Shown piece after piece: positions 7,489 to 15,233 of a stretch of DNA of 64,000 bases. Source of the DNA: Halanaerobium kushneri (GTDB taxonomy: Bacteria; Bacillota; Halanaerobiia; Halanaerobiales; Halanaerobiaceae); the NCBI RefSeq assembly GCF_900156285.1, contig NZ_FTNC01000001.1, positions 124,001-188,000 of the forward strand, read 5' to 3'. The position numbers and the translations under genes are program-made. Position 1 is the stretch's first letter, and the number at the start of each line of letters is the position of its first letter. The notes below the pieces were generated by a model that did no database searches, had not been told where the DNA came from, and worked only from the letters and a program-made list of their open reading frames with translations.

Positions 7489-8279
7489 TGAAACAGTATC
7501 TTGAGATGTGTCAGCAAATTTTAGACAGTGGAGTTGATCGCGAGGATAGAACAGGTACAGGTACCAGGAGTATTTTTGGTCATCAGCTGAGATTTGATCT
7601 GCAGAAAGGTTTTCCTCTAATGACCACTAAAAAGGTTTACTGGAAAGGAGTTGCCCATGAGCTGCTCTGGTTTTTAAAGGGAGATACAAACATAAAGTAT
7701 TTAAATGATAATGATGTACATATCTGGGATGAATGGGCAGATGAAAATGGAGATTTAGGCAATGTTTACGGTCATCAGTGGAGAAGTTGGGAAGGCAGAG
7801 AGGGTACAATAGATCAAATTTCTGAGGTAATTGAACAGATTAAGGAAAATCCATATTCCAGAAGATTAATTGTGAATGCCTGGAATGTTGGAGATTTAGA
7901 TAAGATGGCCCTCCCCCCCTGTCACCTACTTTTTCAGTTCTATGTGGCCGATGGTAAACTTTCCTGTCAGCTATATCAGCGCTCCTGTGATACTTTCTTA
8001 GGCGTTCCCTTCAATATTGCAAGCTACAGTTTATTAATTCATATGATAGCCCATGTAGTTGGACTTGAAGTTGGAGAATTTGTCTGGACCGGTGGAGATG
8101 TACATATATATCACAATCATTTTGATCAGATAAAGGAACAGTTAAGCAGAGAGCCGAGACCTTTACCTCAGCTAAAAATAAATAAAGAAACTGATAATAT
8201 TTTTGACATTAAATTTGAAGATATAGAACTGATCGGATATGACCCACATCCTACTATTAAAGGAGAAGTTTCTGTTTAA
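7488..8279 (+). CDS. thyA: Thymidylate synthase
   Basis: A 263-residue thymidylate synthase converting dUMP to dTMP with methylene-tetrahydrofolate. Visible motifs: [11 protein letters not shown], the active-site Cys145 in [29 protein letters not shown] for nucleotide binding, and the final [10 protein letters not shown]. The length equals that of E. coli ThyA. It is coupled to folA by one overlapping base and followed by a terminator. The classic operon order is reversed here (folA first). Confidence 0.96.
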   Translation: MKQYLEMCQQILDSGVDREDRTGTGTRSIFGHQLRFDLQKGFPLMTTKKVYWKGVAHELLWFLKGDTNIKYLNDNDVHIWDEWADENGDLGNVYGHQWRSWEGREGTIDQISEVIEQIKENPYSRRLIVNAWNVGDLDKMALPPCHLLFQFYVADGKLSCQLYQRSCDTFLGVPFNIASYSLLIHMIAHVVGLEVGEFVWTGGDVHIYHNHFDQIKEQLSREPRPLPQLKINKETDNIFDIKFEDIELIGYDPHPTIKGEVSV

Positions 8280-8310
8280 TATATTCATTTATATTCAAAA
8301 CAAATATCTA

Positions 8311-8345
8311 CAGCCTGGCTGTTGAAAATACTGTCAGGCTTTTTA
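8311..8345 (+). terminator. Terminator of folA-thyA
   Basis: AGCCTG (8312-8317) pairs with CAGGCT (8335-8340), with a further possible pairing of the flanks of the loop, followed by TTTTAT. It is a standard rho-independent terminator. Confidence 0.75.
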
Positions 8346-8380
8346 TACAAAAATAGTCAATAAATTTTTTTAAGATAAAC

Positions 8381-8409
8381 TTGACAGCATATATCGCAAA
8401 TGATATAGT
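8381..8409 (+). promoter_or_regulatory. Sigma-70 type promoter of the MarR gene
   Basis: TTGACA (8381-8386) and TATAGT (8404-8409) are separated by exactly 17 bases, close to the sigma-A consensus. Transcription should start near 8416, just before the palindrome at 8423-8440. Confidence 0.75.
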
Positions 8410-8422
8410 TTGATTATATTAA

Positions 8423-8440
8423 TTAGATTGTACTAACTAA
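8423..8440. promoter_or_regulatory. Probable MarR operator
   Basis: TTAGATTGTACTAACTAA is an 18-bp imperfect palindrome with seven of nine pairs matching and GTAC at its centre, located just downstream of the -10 box. Size and position fit a MarR-family dimer repressing its own gene. Confidence 0.55.
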
Positions 8441-8465
8441 AATTAATATAAGGAGGGAAAAACTA

Positions 8466-8891
8466 ATGGAACCACGCAAAGCACTAGTAGATGTAGTTGA
8501 AAAGATATCTTCCATGATGGGAGAATTTGAAGATAAAGCCCTAAATAGTGATGAATTATCAGATTTGACAGTTAGGCAATTGTATTATCTTGACATAGTA
8601 AAAAAATTAAGCTATCCAACCTTTACAGACTTAAGTGAAGAGATAGGTGTAACCAAACCCACAATCACTACAGCAGTTAATAAATTAATAAAACAGGGTT
8701 ACTTAAAAAAAGTACACTCTATCGAAGATAGAAGAGTTTATAATTTACTTTTAACAGAGGCAGGAAAAAGAGTTGTAGATATTCATGATAAAGCCCATAA
8801 CGATTTTGCTCTGATGATATCTAACTGTTTAAATGATCAGGAATTAAACAAAGTGGTTGAAATATTTACAAAGGTGATCGACTGTCAATAG
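8466..8891 (+). CDS. MarR-family transcriptional regulator
   Basis: A 141-residue winged-helix protein. The recognition region is FTDLSEEIGVTKPTITTAVNKLIKQGYL, read here as FTDLSEEIGVTKP then TITTAVNKLIKQGYL, and the wing contains the family's SIEDRRVYNLLLTEAG motif with conserved Asp-Arg-Arg. The ends form the dimer helices. The ribosome site is AGGAGGG. It stands 90 bases before a cation diffusion facilitator gene and both upstream regions share AATCAAACTA-type half sites, so it probably controls itself and the transporter. The ligand is unknown; a metal such as zinc or manganese is possible. Confidence 0.85.
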   Translation: MEPRKALVDVVEKISSMMGEFEDKALNSDELSDLTVRQLYYLDIVKKLSYPTFTDLSEEIGVTKPTITTAVNKLIKQGYLKKVHSIEDRRVYNLLLTEAGKRVVDIHDKAHNDFALMISNCLNDQELNKVVEIFTKVIDCQ

Positions 8892-8911
8892 AAATTTTTT
8901 TAAATAATTAA

Positions 8912-8935
8912 TTAGATAAATCAAACTAACTATTT
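8912..8935. promoter_or_regulatory. Second MarR-type site before the transporter
   Basis: TTAGAT (8912-8917), AATCAAACTA (8919-8928) and CTAACTA recur here. AATCAAACTA is the exact reverse complement of TAGTTTGATT at 8406-8415 in the MarR promoter, and TTAGAT and CTAACTA match the halves of the palindrome at 8423-8440. A -10 like box TATAAT lies at 8942-8947. Binding by the same regulator is inferred. Confidence 0.45.
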
Positions 8936-8983
8936 ATTTTATATAATGTTTAGAAATCAAATTAATTTAAAGGGGTGAATATT

Positions 8984-9853
8984 TTGTTTGAAGAAAAAAG
9001 GTATAAGATTGGAAAAAAGGTGAGTATTATAGGTTTGATAGTAAATATATTATTATCAATTATTAAAATTATAGTAGGTATAACTTTTTCAAGTATGGCT
9101 TTAATTGCTGATGGGCTCCATACTGTTTCTGACATAGCCTCTACTATAGTTATTCTGATAAGTATTAGGTTTTCACAGACTCCAGCGGATAGAAATCATC
9201 CTTATGGGCATGGGAAAGCAGAAGCTATAGGAACTGCATTACTTGGACTTATTTTACTAACTACTGGTTTTTTATTAATCAAAAATACTTATTCTAGTAT
9301 TTTTGATGAGAATATAATTCAACCTGGTTTTATAGCTTTGTGGATTGCATTTTTTTCAATAATTATAAAAGAAGCTTTATATCAGTATACAGTGAAAATG
9401 GGGAGAAAAATTAATAGCAAGGGTTTAATAGCGGATGCACATCATCATCGTTCAGATGCATTTTCTTCAATTGCTGCTTTAATAGGGGTAACTGGATCTA
9501 GACTCGGGTTTTCTTATCTCGATCCTCTTGCTGGTCTAATAGTTGCAATTTTTATAGCCAAAATAGGATTTGATATTTTAAAAGACGCCGTTAATGAATT
9601 AATGGATTGTATACCCGACCTAAGTCAAGTCAAGGAGTTTAAGCAGATTGCAAACGCAGTTAACAGGGTAAATAATGTTGGTGATATCAAACTTAGATCA
9701 TATGGTCCAAGTATTTTTGTTGAAATATCAATTGCAGTAGATAATAATTTGACTGTTGGAGAAGGACACAATGTTGCAAAAGATGTAGAGAAGCGACTTA
9801 AAGATAGTGATGAAAGTATTCAGGATGTGTTAGTCCATGTAGATCCCTGGTAA
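8984..9853 (+). CDS. Cation diffusion facilitator (CDF) metal exporter
   Basis: A 289-residue CDF transporter with six membrane helices and a cytoplasmic C-terminal domain. Metal-site residues are visible: ALIADGLHTVSDIAS in helix 2, HPYGHGKAEAIG in the loop, and ADAHHHRSDAFSS in helix 5, the family's HxxxD pattern. Proton-coupled export of zinc, iron, manganese or cobalt is the usual role. I place the start at TTG 8984, eight bases after AAAGGGG; the GTG at 8975 overlaps that site. It follows the MarR gene and probably belongs to its regulon. Confidence 0.87.
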   Translation: MFEEKRYKIGKKVSIIGLIVNILLSIIKIIVGITFSSMALIADGLHTVSDIASTIVILISIRFSQTPADRNHPYGHGKAEAIGTALLGLILLTTGFLLIKNTYSSIFDENIIQPGFIALWIAFFSIIIKEALYQYTVKMGRKINSKGLIADAHHHRSDAFSSIAALIGVTGSRLGFSYLDPLAGLIVAIFIAKIGFDILKDAVNELMDCIPDLSQVKEFKQIANAVNRVNNVGDIKLRSYGPSIFVEISIAVDNNLTVGEGHNVAKDVEKRLKDSDESIQDVLVHVDPW

Positions 9854-9948
9854 AAAATTAATTACTTGCAGGAATTATTTTATTTAGCGCTAAATTTATT
9901 ATATAACTTTTTTTAAAATGAAAAAATAATCTCTATCTACCGCACTGA

Positions 9949-9986
9949 TCCACAAAAAGACAGTAAGACTTTTCAACGAACCTGGG
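9949..9986 (+). pseudogene. DUF924 gene fragment
   Basis: The stretch encodes HKKTVRLFNEPG and closely matches the DNA of the intact DUF924 gene around 4050-4076, with only a few differences, some of which are silent third-position changes. Nothing else of the gene remains. It runs directly into a CPBP protease fragment in the same reading direction, so two unrelated gene pieces are joined here. Confidence 0.65.
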
Positions 9987-9989
9987 GGG

Positions 9990-10103
9990 ATTATTGGTGG
10001 AGGTTTGTTAGAGGAAACTGGTTGGACTGGTTTTGCAGTATTATATTTACGGAAAAAATACAGTATATTATCTATCGGTTTTATAATTGGTTTATTATCA
10101 TGA
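9990..10103 (+). pseudogene. CPBP intramembrane protease fragment
   Basis: The frame reads IIGGGLLEETGWTGFAVLYL and continues to a TGA at 10101-10103. EETGWTGF corresponds to the EExxxR glutamate motif of CPBP (CAAX/Abi) proteases (EESGWRGF in the intact gene at 25.6 kb), but the conserved Arg is Thr here. Only this motif and the next helix are left; the His-containing helices are missing. It is a dead fragment. Confidence 0.6.
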
Positions 10104-10127
10104 TTATGCTGAGAAATGAATAAATAA

Positions 10128-10568
10128 ATGATCAATTTAGGAGTAGGCTGCAGTTTAGAAGATTTCAAAGATAAAAAATTTCCTAAAGATTTTTCTCTTA
10201 TAAATATAGAAAATCCTTTATATCCAGGCTATTTAGAAAAATATAATGACAAAGATCTTTTATTTATAAAAAAATTAAAAGAATTTAGATATATTGTTGA
10301 TGGTGCCTATATTGATTTAAATCCAGGGACTAATGAACCAAAAATTAGAAAAATAACAAAAGAGAAAGTTATAGAATCAATAGAATTTGCCAAAAAAATA
10401 GAGGCTGAAGAAATTATTTTTTTATCAACTTTTATCCCTTTTATTAATGTTGAATTTTATGAGCAGGGTTGGTTAGATGAATCAAAGAAATTTTGGGATG
10501 AAATACTTGAAGAAGAAAAGAAAATAAGGATTTCGCTCTGCTTTTATCAAAATCTTAAGGAGGAAAAT
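10128..10568 (+). pseudogene. Truncated xylose-isomerase-like TIM barrel, in frame with the next gene
   Basis: This 147-codon frame reads LINIENPLYPGYLEKY, VDGAYIDLNPG and EEIIFLSTFIPF, which fit the first half of a sugar-phosphate isomerase/AP-endonuclease-2-like TIM barrel (normally 250-280 residues). The second half, with most metal ligands, is missing. There is no clear ribosome site at ATG 10128. The frame continues without a stop into the FMN-binding gene whose own ribosome site lies at 10557-10563. A deletion that removed the second half of the barrel is the simplest reading; a made fusion protein is possible but less likely. Confidence 0.55.
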
Positions 10569-10994
10569 ATGCATATTCCAGAAGAAATAAAAAACTTACT
10601 TGAAAATAAAAATTTATGCACAATGGCTACCACATGGGAAGATAAACCCTATTTATCACTAATGAATTTTACCTACTTGGAGTCAGAAAACAAAATCATT
10701 TTAAGCAGCAGAAAAAACAGCAGGAAATATTATAACATTCAAAAAAACAAAAACATATCACTACTTGTATTCTCCAGTTCAGATAAACTGAGTGCTACTT
10801 TATTAGGAACTGCTGAGACTATTGAATCAGGAAATGCAAAAGAAGAGCAATATAGAAAAACACATCTAAAAAAGAACAATATGCCTCAATTCATTTTAGG
10901 AGATAACATAGGTTTAATTGTTTTCAGCATTAAAGAAATTATTATTTCAAACAGCCAGGATCAGGTCAGATATATTAGTGACTTCTCAGAATAA
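10569..10994 (+). CDS. Pyridoxamine 5'-phosphate oxidase-like FMN-binding protein
   Basis: A 141-residue split-barrel flavoprotein. It opens with IPEEIKNLLENKNLCTMATT, followed by KPYLSLMNFTYLES and IILSSRKNSRKYYNIQKN, the usual order for PNPOx-like proteins that bind FMN or F420 between dimer subunits. The start is ATG 10569 because AAGGAGG lies six bases upstream; the frame is open further upstream through a truncated TIM-barrel gene. The substrate is unknown; relatives are general stress or cofactor-reducing proteins. Confidence 0.72.
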   Translation: MHIPEEIKNLLENKNLCTMATTWEDKPYLSLMNFTYLESENKIILSSRKNSRKYYNIQKNKNISLLVFSSSDKLSATLLGTAETIESGNAKEEQYRKTHLKKNNMPQFILGDNIGLIVFSIKEIIISNSQDQVRYISDFSE

Positions 10995-11058
10995 TTTTTA
11001 ATAACGAAAAATATTTTTTGATTAATAAATATAAAATTTACTAATGGGGGAAATTACA

Positions 11059-11643
11059 ATGAATAAATCAATAAGAAAAGATATTACAATCCGTCCAGAA
11101 ACTCACAAAGATTATAAAGATATTGTATCTCTCGTCTTACGTTCTTTTAAGGAGGGAACCCCATATTCAGATGGCACTGATATTATTGCATTAATTGAAG
11201 AAATTAGAGATTCTAAATATTATATTCCTCAATTGTCATTTGTAGCTGAACTAAATGATAAAATTGTCGGTCATTTTCTATTTTCACACTTCCCCTTGTC
11301 TCCAACCAAAGAAGGGGGACATAAAGATAAAGCTGAAAGTGAAATAGTTATGCTTGCACCGGTAGCAGTACATGCAGATTACTTTAAAATGGGAATAGGT
11401 ACAGCTATGCTGACTCAGGGAATTGAAAAAGTAAAAAAATTAGCATATAGAGGGATAACAGTTGAAGGAGATTTCAATTTTTACAACAGAGTTGGTTTTG
11501 AAACTTCGAGCAAGTATGGCATCTATCCAACAAGCGGCTACCCTATGGAAGAACCAAGATGTATGATGTGTCAGGAAACATTTCCGGGCTCCCTTGCTGA
11601 AATTGATGGCTATGTTGTTTACGATATGTATTATAATGCTTAG
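11059..11643 (+). CDS. GNAT N-acetyltransferase (YhbS-like)
   Basis: A 194-residue acetyltransferase. The acetyl-CoA region is VMLAPVAVHADYFKMGIGTAML (the Q/RxxGxG/A equivalent being KMGIGT), and GDFNFYNRVGFETSS follows as the late beta-bulge motif seen in YhbS-type proteins. The start is ATG 11059 after TGGGGGAAA; an in-frame ATG at 11044 overlaps the site. Substrate unknown. It is complete, in contrast to the broken GNAT gene just after it. Confidence 0.8.
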   Translation: MNKSIRKDITIRPETHKDYKDIVSLVLRSFKEGTPYSDGTDIIALIEEIRDSKYYIPQLSFVAELNDKIVGHFLFSHFPLSPTKEGGHKDKAESEIVMLAPVAVHADYFKMGIGTAMLTQGIEKVKKLAYRGITVEGDFNFYNRVGFETSSKYGIYPTSGYPMEEPRCMMCQETFPGSLAEIDGYVVYDMYYNA

Positions 11644-11703
11644 ATATTGCTGAAAAAGTATTTATATTCTTTTATATTAAGCATATTTTTTGAGGAGATA
11701 AAG

Positions 11704-12077
11704 ATGAGTGAATTAAAAATTTCAACTGAAAGACTATTTTTAAGAGGAACAAGTATGTCTGATGCAGAATCAATGTTTAAATATCGATCCAATCCAAAAA
11801 TATATGAATACCAAGTGAGATAGGATATTCACTATCTTTGAAATATCAAGGAAAAGGACTTGCTACCGAAGCTGTAACAGCTGTACTAAATTATTTATTT
11901 TTTGATTTAAACAAACATAGAGTAACTGCTTCTGTTGATCCGGATAACTTAAAATCTATTAATCTTTTAGAAAGACTTGGAATGAGAAAAGAGGCACATT
12001 TTAAGAAAAGTGTTTTCATTAATGGAAAATGGAAAGACGATATTATTTATGCGGTATTAAAAGAGGAATGGATTTGA
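11704..12077 (+). pseudogene. RimJ-type GNAT gene with internal deletion and frameshift
   Basis: The first 39 codons from ATG 11704 (after GAGGAGATAAAG) give a normal RimJ/RimL start, STERLFLRGTSMSDAESMF, up to PKIYEYQVR and a TAG. In the next frame the protein resumes as PSEIGYSLSLKYQGKGLATE and continues to a normal end, DIIYAVLKEEW. The roughly 50 residues that usually separate these parts are missing, and the junction near 11810-11825 shifts the frame. The gene is therefore broken by one internal deletion. Confidence 0.75.
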
Positions 12078-12135
12078 AAGATATCTTAATCAATTGGAGA
12101 CAGATATAAAAATATAGAAAGGCAGTGTTATTTTT

Positions 12136-13173
12136 ATGATAAAACCCGAAGGATTAAAAAGAGGAGATAAAATGGCAGCAGTAAGTTTGTCATGGGGTGG
12201 TGCAGGAGATCAAGATCTTAGATACAGATATGAGATAGGTAAAAAAAGAATTGAAAAATTATTTGGACTAGATGTTGTTGAAATGCCAAATAGTCTAAAA
12301 GGGAGTGAGTATTTATATAATCATCCAGAGGCAAGGGCGGAAGATATGATGAGTGCTTTTAAAGACAAAGATATTAAAGCCATTTTTTCTAATATAGGTG
12401 GAGATGATACGCTTAGATTATTACCTTACATAGATTTTAATGTTATAAAAAATAATCCAAAAATATTTATGGGATATTCAGACACAACAGTAAATCATTT
12501 TATGTGCTATAAAGCCGGGTTGAGAAGTTATTATGGCCCTAGTATTTTAGCTGAATTTGCAGAAAATGTAGAAATGCATGATTATACGGTAAAGTGGATC
12601 AGGAAGGTTTTATTTAGTAATGAAATCATAGGAGAAATTAATGAGAGTAAATATTGGACTTCTGAATTGCTGCCCTGGGAAAACAAAGAAAAGAGTAAGA
12701 TAAAAAGGAAATTAAATAAAGAAATAAGGGGCTATGAACTTCTTCAGGGGAGTGGTAAAGTAAGAGGTGAGTTGATTGGCGGCTGTATTGAAGTAATGGA
12801 TTGGCTGAGGGGAACGTTCTTATGGCCTGATTTAAAAGAATGGGAAAATAAAATATTATTTTTAGAAACAAGTGAAGATAAACCCTCTCCAGATTACATA
12901 AGATGGTATCTTAGAGCTTTAAATGCTTTAGGAATATTCGAAAGAATAAATGGATTAATTATTGCTAAACCTCATGATGAAAAGTATTATGAAGAATATA
13001 AAAAAGAGTATTTGAAAGTAATAAAAGAGGAAGCAAAACGAGATGACTTACCGATACTATACAACATGAATTTTGGCCATACGGCGCCAATGTTCATATT
13101 ACCTTATGGAGCAGAGGCTGAGATAAACTGCAATAATAAAAAATTTATAATTAATGAATCAGGTACTAAATAA
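12136..13173 (+). CDS. S66 family LD-carboxypeptidase / MccF-like peptidase
   Basis: A 345-residue serine peptidase of the S66 family. The nucleophile is Ser115 in IFMGYSDTTVN, the Glu is in FLETSED and the His in MNFGHTAPMF. SNIGGDDTLRLLPYID is the family's nucleotide-elbow-side motif. MccF members cleave the bond that links the toxic nucleotide to its peptide in processed microcin C and so give immunity; others trim peptidoglycan tetrapeptides. Here the long insert and lack of signal peptide favour the cytoplasmic MccF-like type. It starts at ATG 12136 after AAAGGCAG and is followed 22 bases later by a VOC gene. Confidence 0.82.
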   Translation: MIKPEGLKRGDKMAAVSLSWGGAGDQDLRYRYEIGKKRIEKLFGLDVVEMPNSLKGSEYLYNHPEARAEDMMSAFKDKDIKAIFSNIGGDDTLRLLPYIDFNVIKNNPKIFMGYSDTTVNHFMCYKAGLRSYYGPSILAEFAENVEMHDYTVKWIRKVLFSNEIIGEINESKYWTSELLPWENKEKSKIKRKLNKEIRGYELLQGSGKVRGELIGGCIEVMDWLRGTFLWPDLKEWENKILFLETSEDKPSPDYIRWYLRALNALGIFERINGLIIAKPHDEKYYEEYKKEYLKVIKEEAKRDDLPILYNMNFGHTAPMFILPYGAEAEINCNNKKFIINESGTK

Positions 13174-13195
13174 TTTAATTTTAGTAGGTGAACAA

Positions 13196-13567
13196 ATGAA
13201 ATTAGGAGCTTTCTCAATTAGTCTAAATGTAAAGGATCTTAAAGTATCAAGAGATTCTTATCAAAGTTTGGGATTTGAAATTTTTGGCGGTAAAATTGAG
13301 CATAATTATTTAATTATGAAAAATGGAGATGCACTGATTGGTTTGTTTCAAGGAATGTTTGATAAGAATATTCTTACCTTTAACCCCGGCTGGAACCAGA
13401 ATGCTGATGAGTTAGATGAATATTCAGATGTGCGTGAGTTATATAAAAAAATAAAAAATAAAAGCATTGAGACAGAACAAGAATCACTTGACGGTGAAAA
13501 GGGGCCAGGTAGTTTTGTAATTATTGATCCAGATGGTAATCCTATTTTAATAGATCAGCATATTTAA
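13196..13567 (+). CDS. VOC-family protein
   Basis: A 123-residue single-module glyoxalase/bleomycin-resistance-like protein: FSISLNVKDLKVSRDSYQSL at the start, LIMKNGDALIGLFQGMF in the middle, and FVIIDPDGNPILIDQH at the end, where DPDGN is typical. The start is ATG 13196, preceded by GTAGGTGAA. Asparagine-, tryptophan-rich FNPGWNQNADE in the middle resembles VOC proteins of unknown substrate in Bacillus relatives. It may be co-transcribed with the S66 peptidase. Confidence 0.78.
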   Translation: MKLGAFSISLNVKDLKVSRDSYQSLGFEIFGGKIEHNYLIMKNGDALIGLFQGMFDKNILTFNPGWNQNADELDEYSDVRELYKKIKNKSIETEQESLDGEKGPGSFVIIDPDGNPILIDQHI

Positions 13568-13581
13568 TAAAAATTTTAAAA

Positions 13582-13610
13582 ACCCTAACTTTAGATGGGT
13601 GTCTTTTTTT
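13582..13610 (+). terminator. Terminator after the VOC gene
   Basis: AACCC (13581-13585) and GGGT (13597-13600) form a short stem followed by GTC and seven T. A weak but well-placed rho-independent terminator. Confidence 0.5.
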
Positions 13611-13658
13611 ATTTAATAATATATTATTAATTTAAGATAAATCTTTAGGAGGGTAATT

Positions 13659-15146
13659 ATGATATTTTCAGTCAATCAGTCAAGTCTTTTGCCGGTTAAT
13701 ACGATTATTTCATTTGCAGTAATCTTTATTTTTTGCTCACTTATCTTGGTATTTTCATTTATTGCATTAAGAAAGAAGCTGCAGGGGAAAAGAATAAAAA
13801 TATTTGGGGGTTGGACTGTTCTTTGCTTGCTTGCGGCTCTCATATTATACTATACAGGCTTTTTTGGCACTTATATTAATGTGGAAGCTGCTAAAAGTAA
13901 AACATACAGTAGAGAGGAATTAGTTCAGGATCTAAAAGAAATCGAAAGAACTATTATGGATGAAAATCCTCTTTTCTTTGCTAATAAAAATGAATTACAA
14001 GCAGATTTTGCTAAAACTTATGGTCGAATTGAAGAGGGAATGACAGAGTCAGAATTTTACAGATTAATTAATCCTTTAGTTGCCGATATTAACTGTGGCC
14101 ATACAAATTTATATATTTCTGAAGCTTTAGAAAAAAATAGAGAAGATAAGGTAGAATTTTTCCCATTAAAAGTAACTCTGATAAATGATGAACTTTTTGT
14201 TTTGGAAGATGATCAGGATAGTGGAATTAGAAGAGGTAATAAAATTAAGTCAATTAATGGTTTGAACAGCAAAAAAATTATAGAAAAGTTAATTGAAAAT
14301 ATTAGTGGTGATGGAGAAGGTGAAGCAAAACAGAGATTTATAATCAGCAAATATTTTAACAGTAGATTCTATGATTTTGTTGATAATTCAGATAGATTTA
14401 AGGTTGAGTATCTTAACGAAGATGGAAAGTTATTAACTGCAGATTTAAATGCCGAACAAAATAAAAGCTATAACTTAACTTCCTGGAGCCTTCACTTTGC
14501 AGGTTATAGGGACGGAAATTATTATGATAATCAAATAGTTAATGATTATGCACTGCTTAATCTAAATGTTTTCTTGCAGGAAGATGAAGAAAAATTTGAT
14601 TCATTTTTAGAAGAATTTTTCCTGAATTTAAAGAAGAGAAATATTTCTAATTTAATTATAGACCTCAGAGGGAACTTTGGGGCCAATCCATTTATGTCAA
14701 AAGCTTTACTTTCTTATCTAGTTGATAAAGAAACTGAATATTTTACAGATGAGCTTCCTTTTCTCCAGCGATTATTGGGCTTTACAGACCCAATTGAAGC
14801 TGCTGAAAACAATTTTGAGGGAGAGGTAGTTCTGATAACAGATGGAGCAAATTTTTCAACCGCCGCCCATTTTACTGCATTTTTTAAATACAATAAACTT
14901 GGTACTATAGTAGGAAGTGAAACTGGTGGTTCATATGTCTGTACTGATAGTTCAAAAGATATTGTCTTAAATAATACCAGGATGCGCCTTCATTATTCTA
15001 CTCTGGTATATGAGCTTGCCGTAGAGGGTCTTCCCAAAAATAAAGGGATTAAACCCGATATAATCGTTAAAGAGGATATAAATGATATATTAAATCAGAG
15101 AGACCCTCAGTTGGAACTTGCTTTAGAAATATTAGAAGTAAGTTAA
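13659..15146 (+). CDS. Membrane-anchored S41-family peptidase
   Basis: A 495-residue protein. Two hydrophobic segments near the N-terminus (about residues 10-40 and 48-70) anchor it; the rest is outside the cytoplasm or periplasmic. The S41 (tail-specific protease) core is at about residues 300-490: NLIIDLRGNFGANPFMSKAL, then VVLITDGANFSTAAHFTAFF with the nucleophilic Ser, and GSETGGSYVCTDSSKD. A PDZ-like part, GIRRGNKIKSINGLNSKKI, precedes it. Members of this group cleave C-terminal tails of unfolded or signal proteins. It ends before the MerR promoter. Confidence 0.8.
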   Translation: MIFSVNQSSLLPVNTIISFAVIFIFCSLILVFSFIALRKKLQGKRIKIFGGWTVLCLLAALILYYTGFFGTYINVEAAKSKTYSREELVQDLKEIERTIMDENPLFFANKNELQADFAKTYGRIEEGMTESEFYRLINPLVADINCGHTNLYISEALEKNREDKVEFFPLKVTLINDELFVLEDDQDSGIRRGNKIKSINGLNSKKIIEKLIENISGDGEGEAKQRFIISKYFNSRFYDFVDNSDRFKVEYLNEDGKLLTADLNAEQNKSYNLTSWSLHFAGYRDGNYYDNQIVNDYALLNLNVFLQEDEEKFDSFLEEFFLNLKKRNISNLIIDLRGNFGANPFMSKALLSYLVDKETEYFTDELPFLQRLLGFTDPIEAAENNFEGEVVLITDGANFSTAAHFTAFFKYNKLGTIVGSETGGSYVCTDSSKDIVLNNTRMRLHYSTLVYELAVEGLPKNKGIKPDIIVKEDINDILNQRDPQLELALEILEVS

Positions 15147-15164
15147 CTTTTAAAAAAATTTTTC

Positions 15165-15195
15165 TTGACCCTCCCCTTAGAGGAGAATTTATACT
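15165..15195 (+). promoter_or_regulatory. MerR-type promoter with 19-bp spacer and operator dyad
   Basis: TTGACC (15165-15170) and TATACT (15190-15195) are 19 bases apart. The spacer begins with CTCCCCTTAGAGGAG (15171-15185), palindromic at 12 of 15 positions. A long 19-bp spacer with a central dyad is the classical target of MerR-family activators, which untwist the DNA. It lies directly before the MerR gene, so autoregulation is expected. Confidence 0.75.
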
Positions 15196-15233
15196 TATTT
15201 TACAGGATAAAAATTAGAGAAAGGAGTTAGCTG

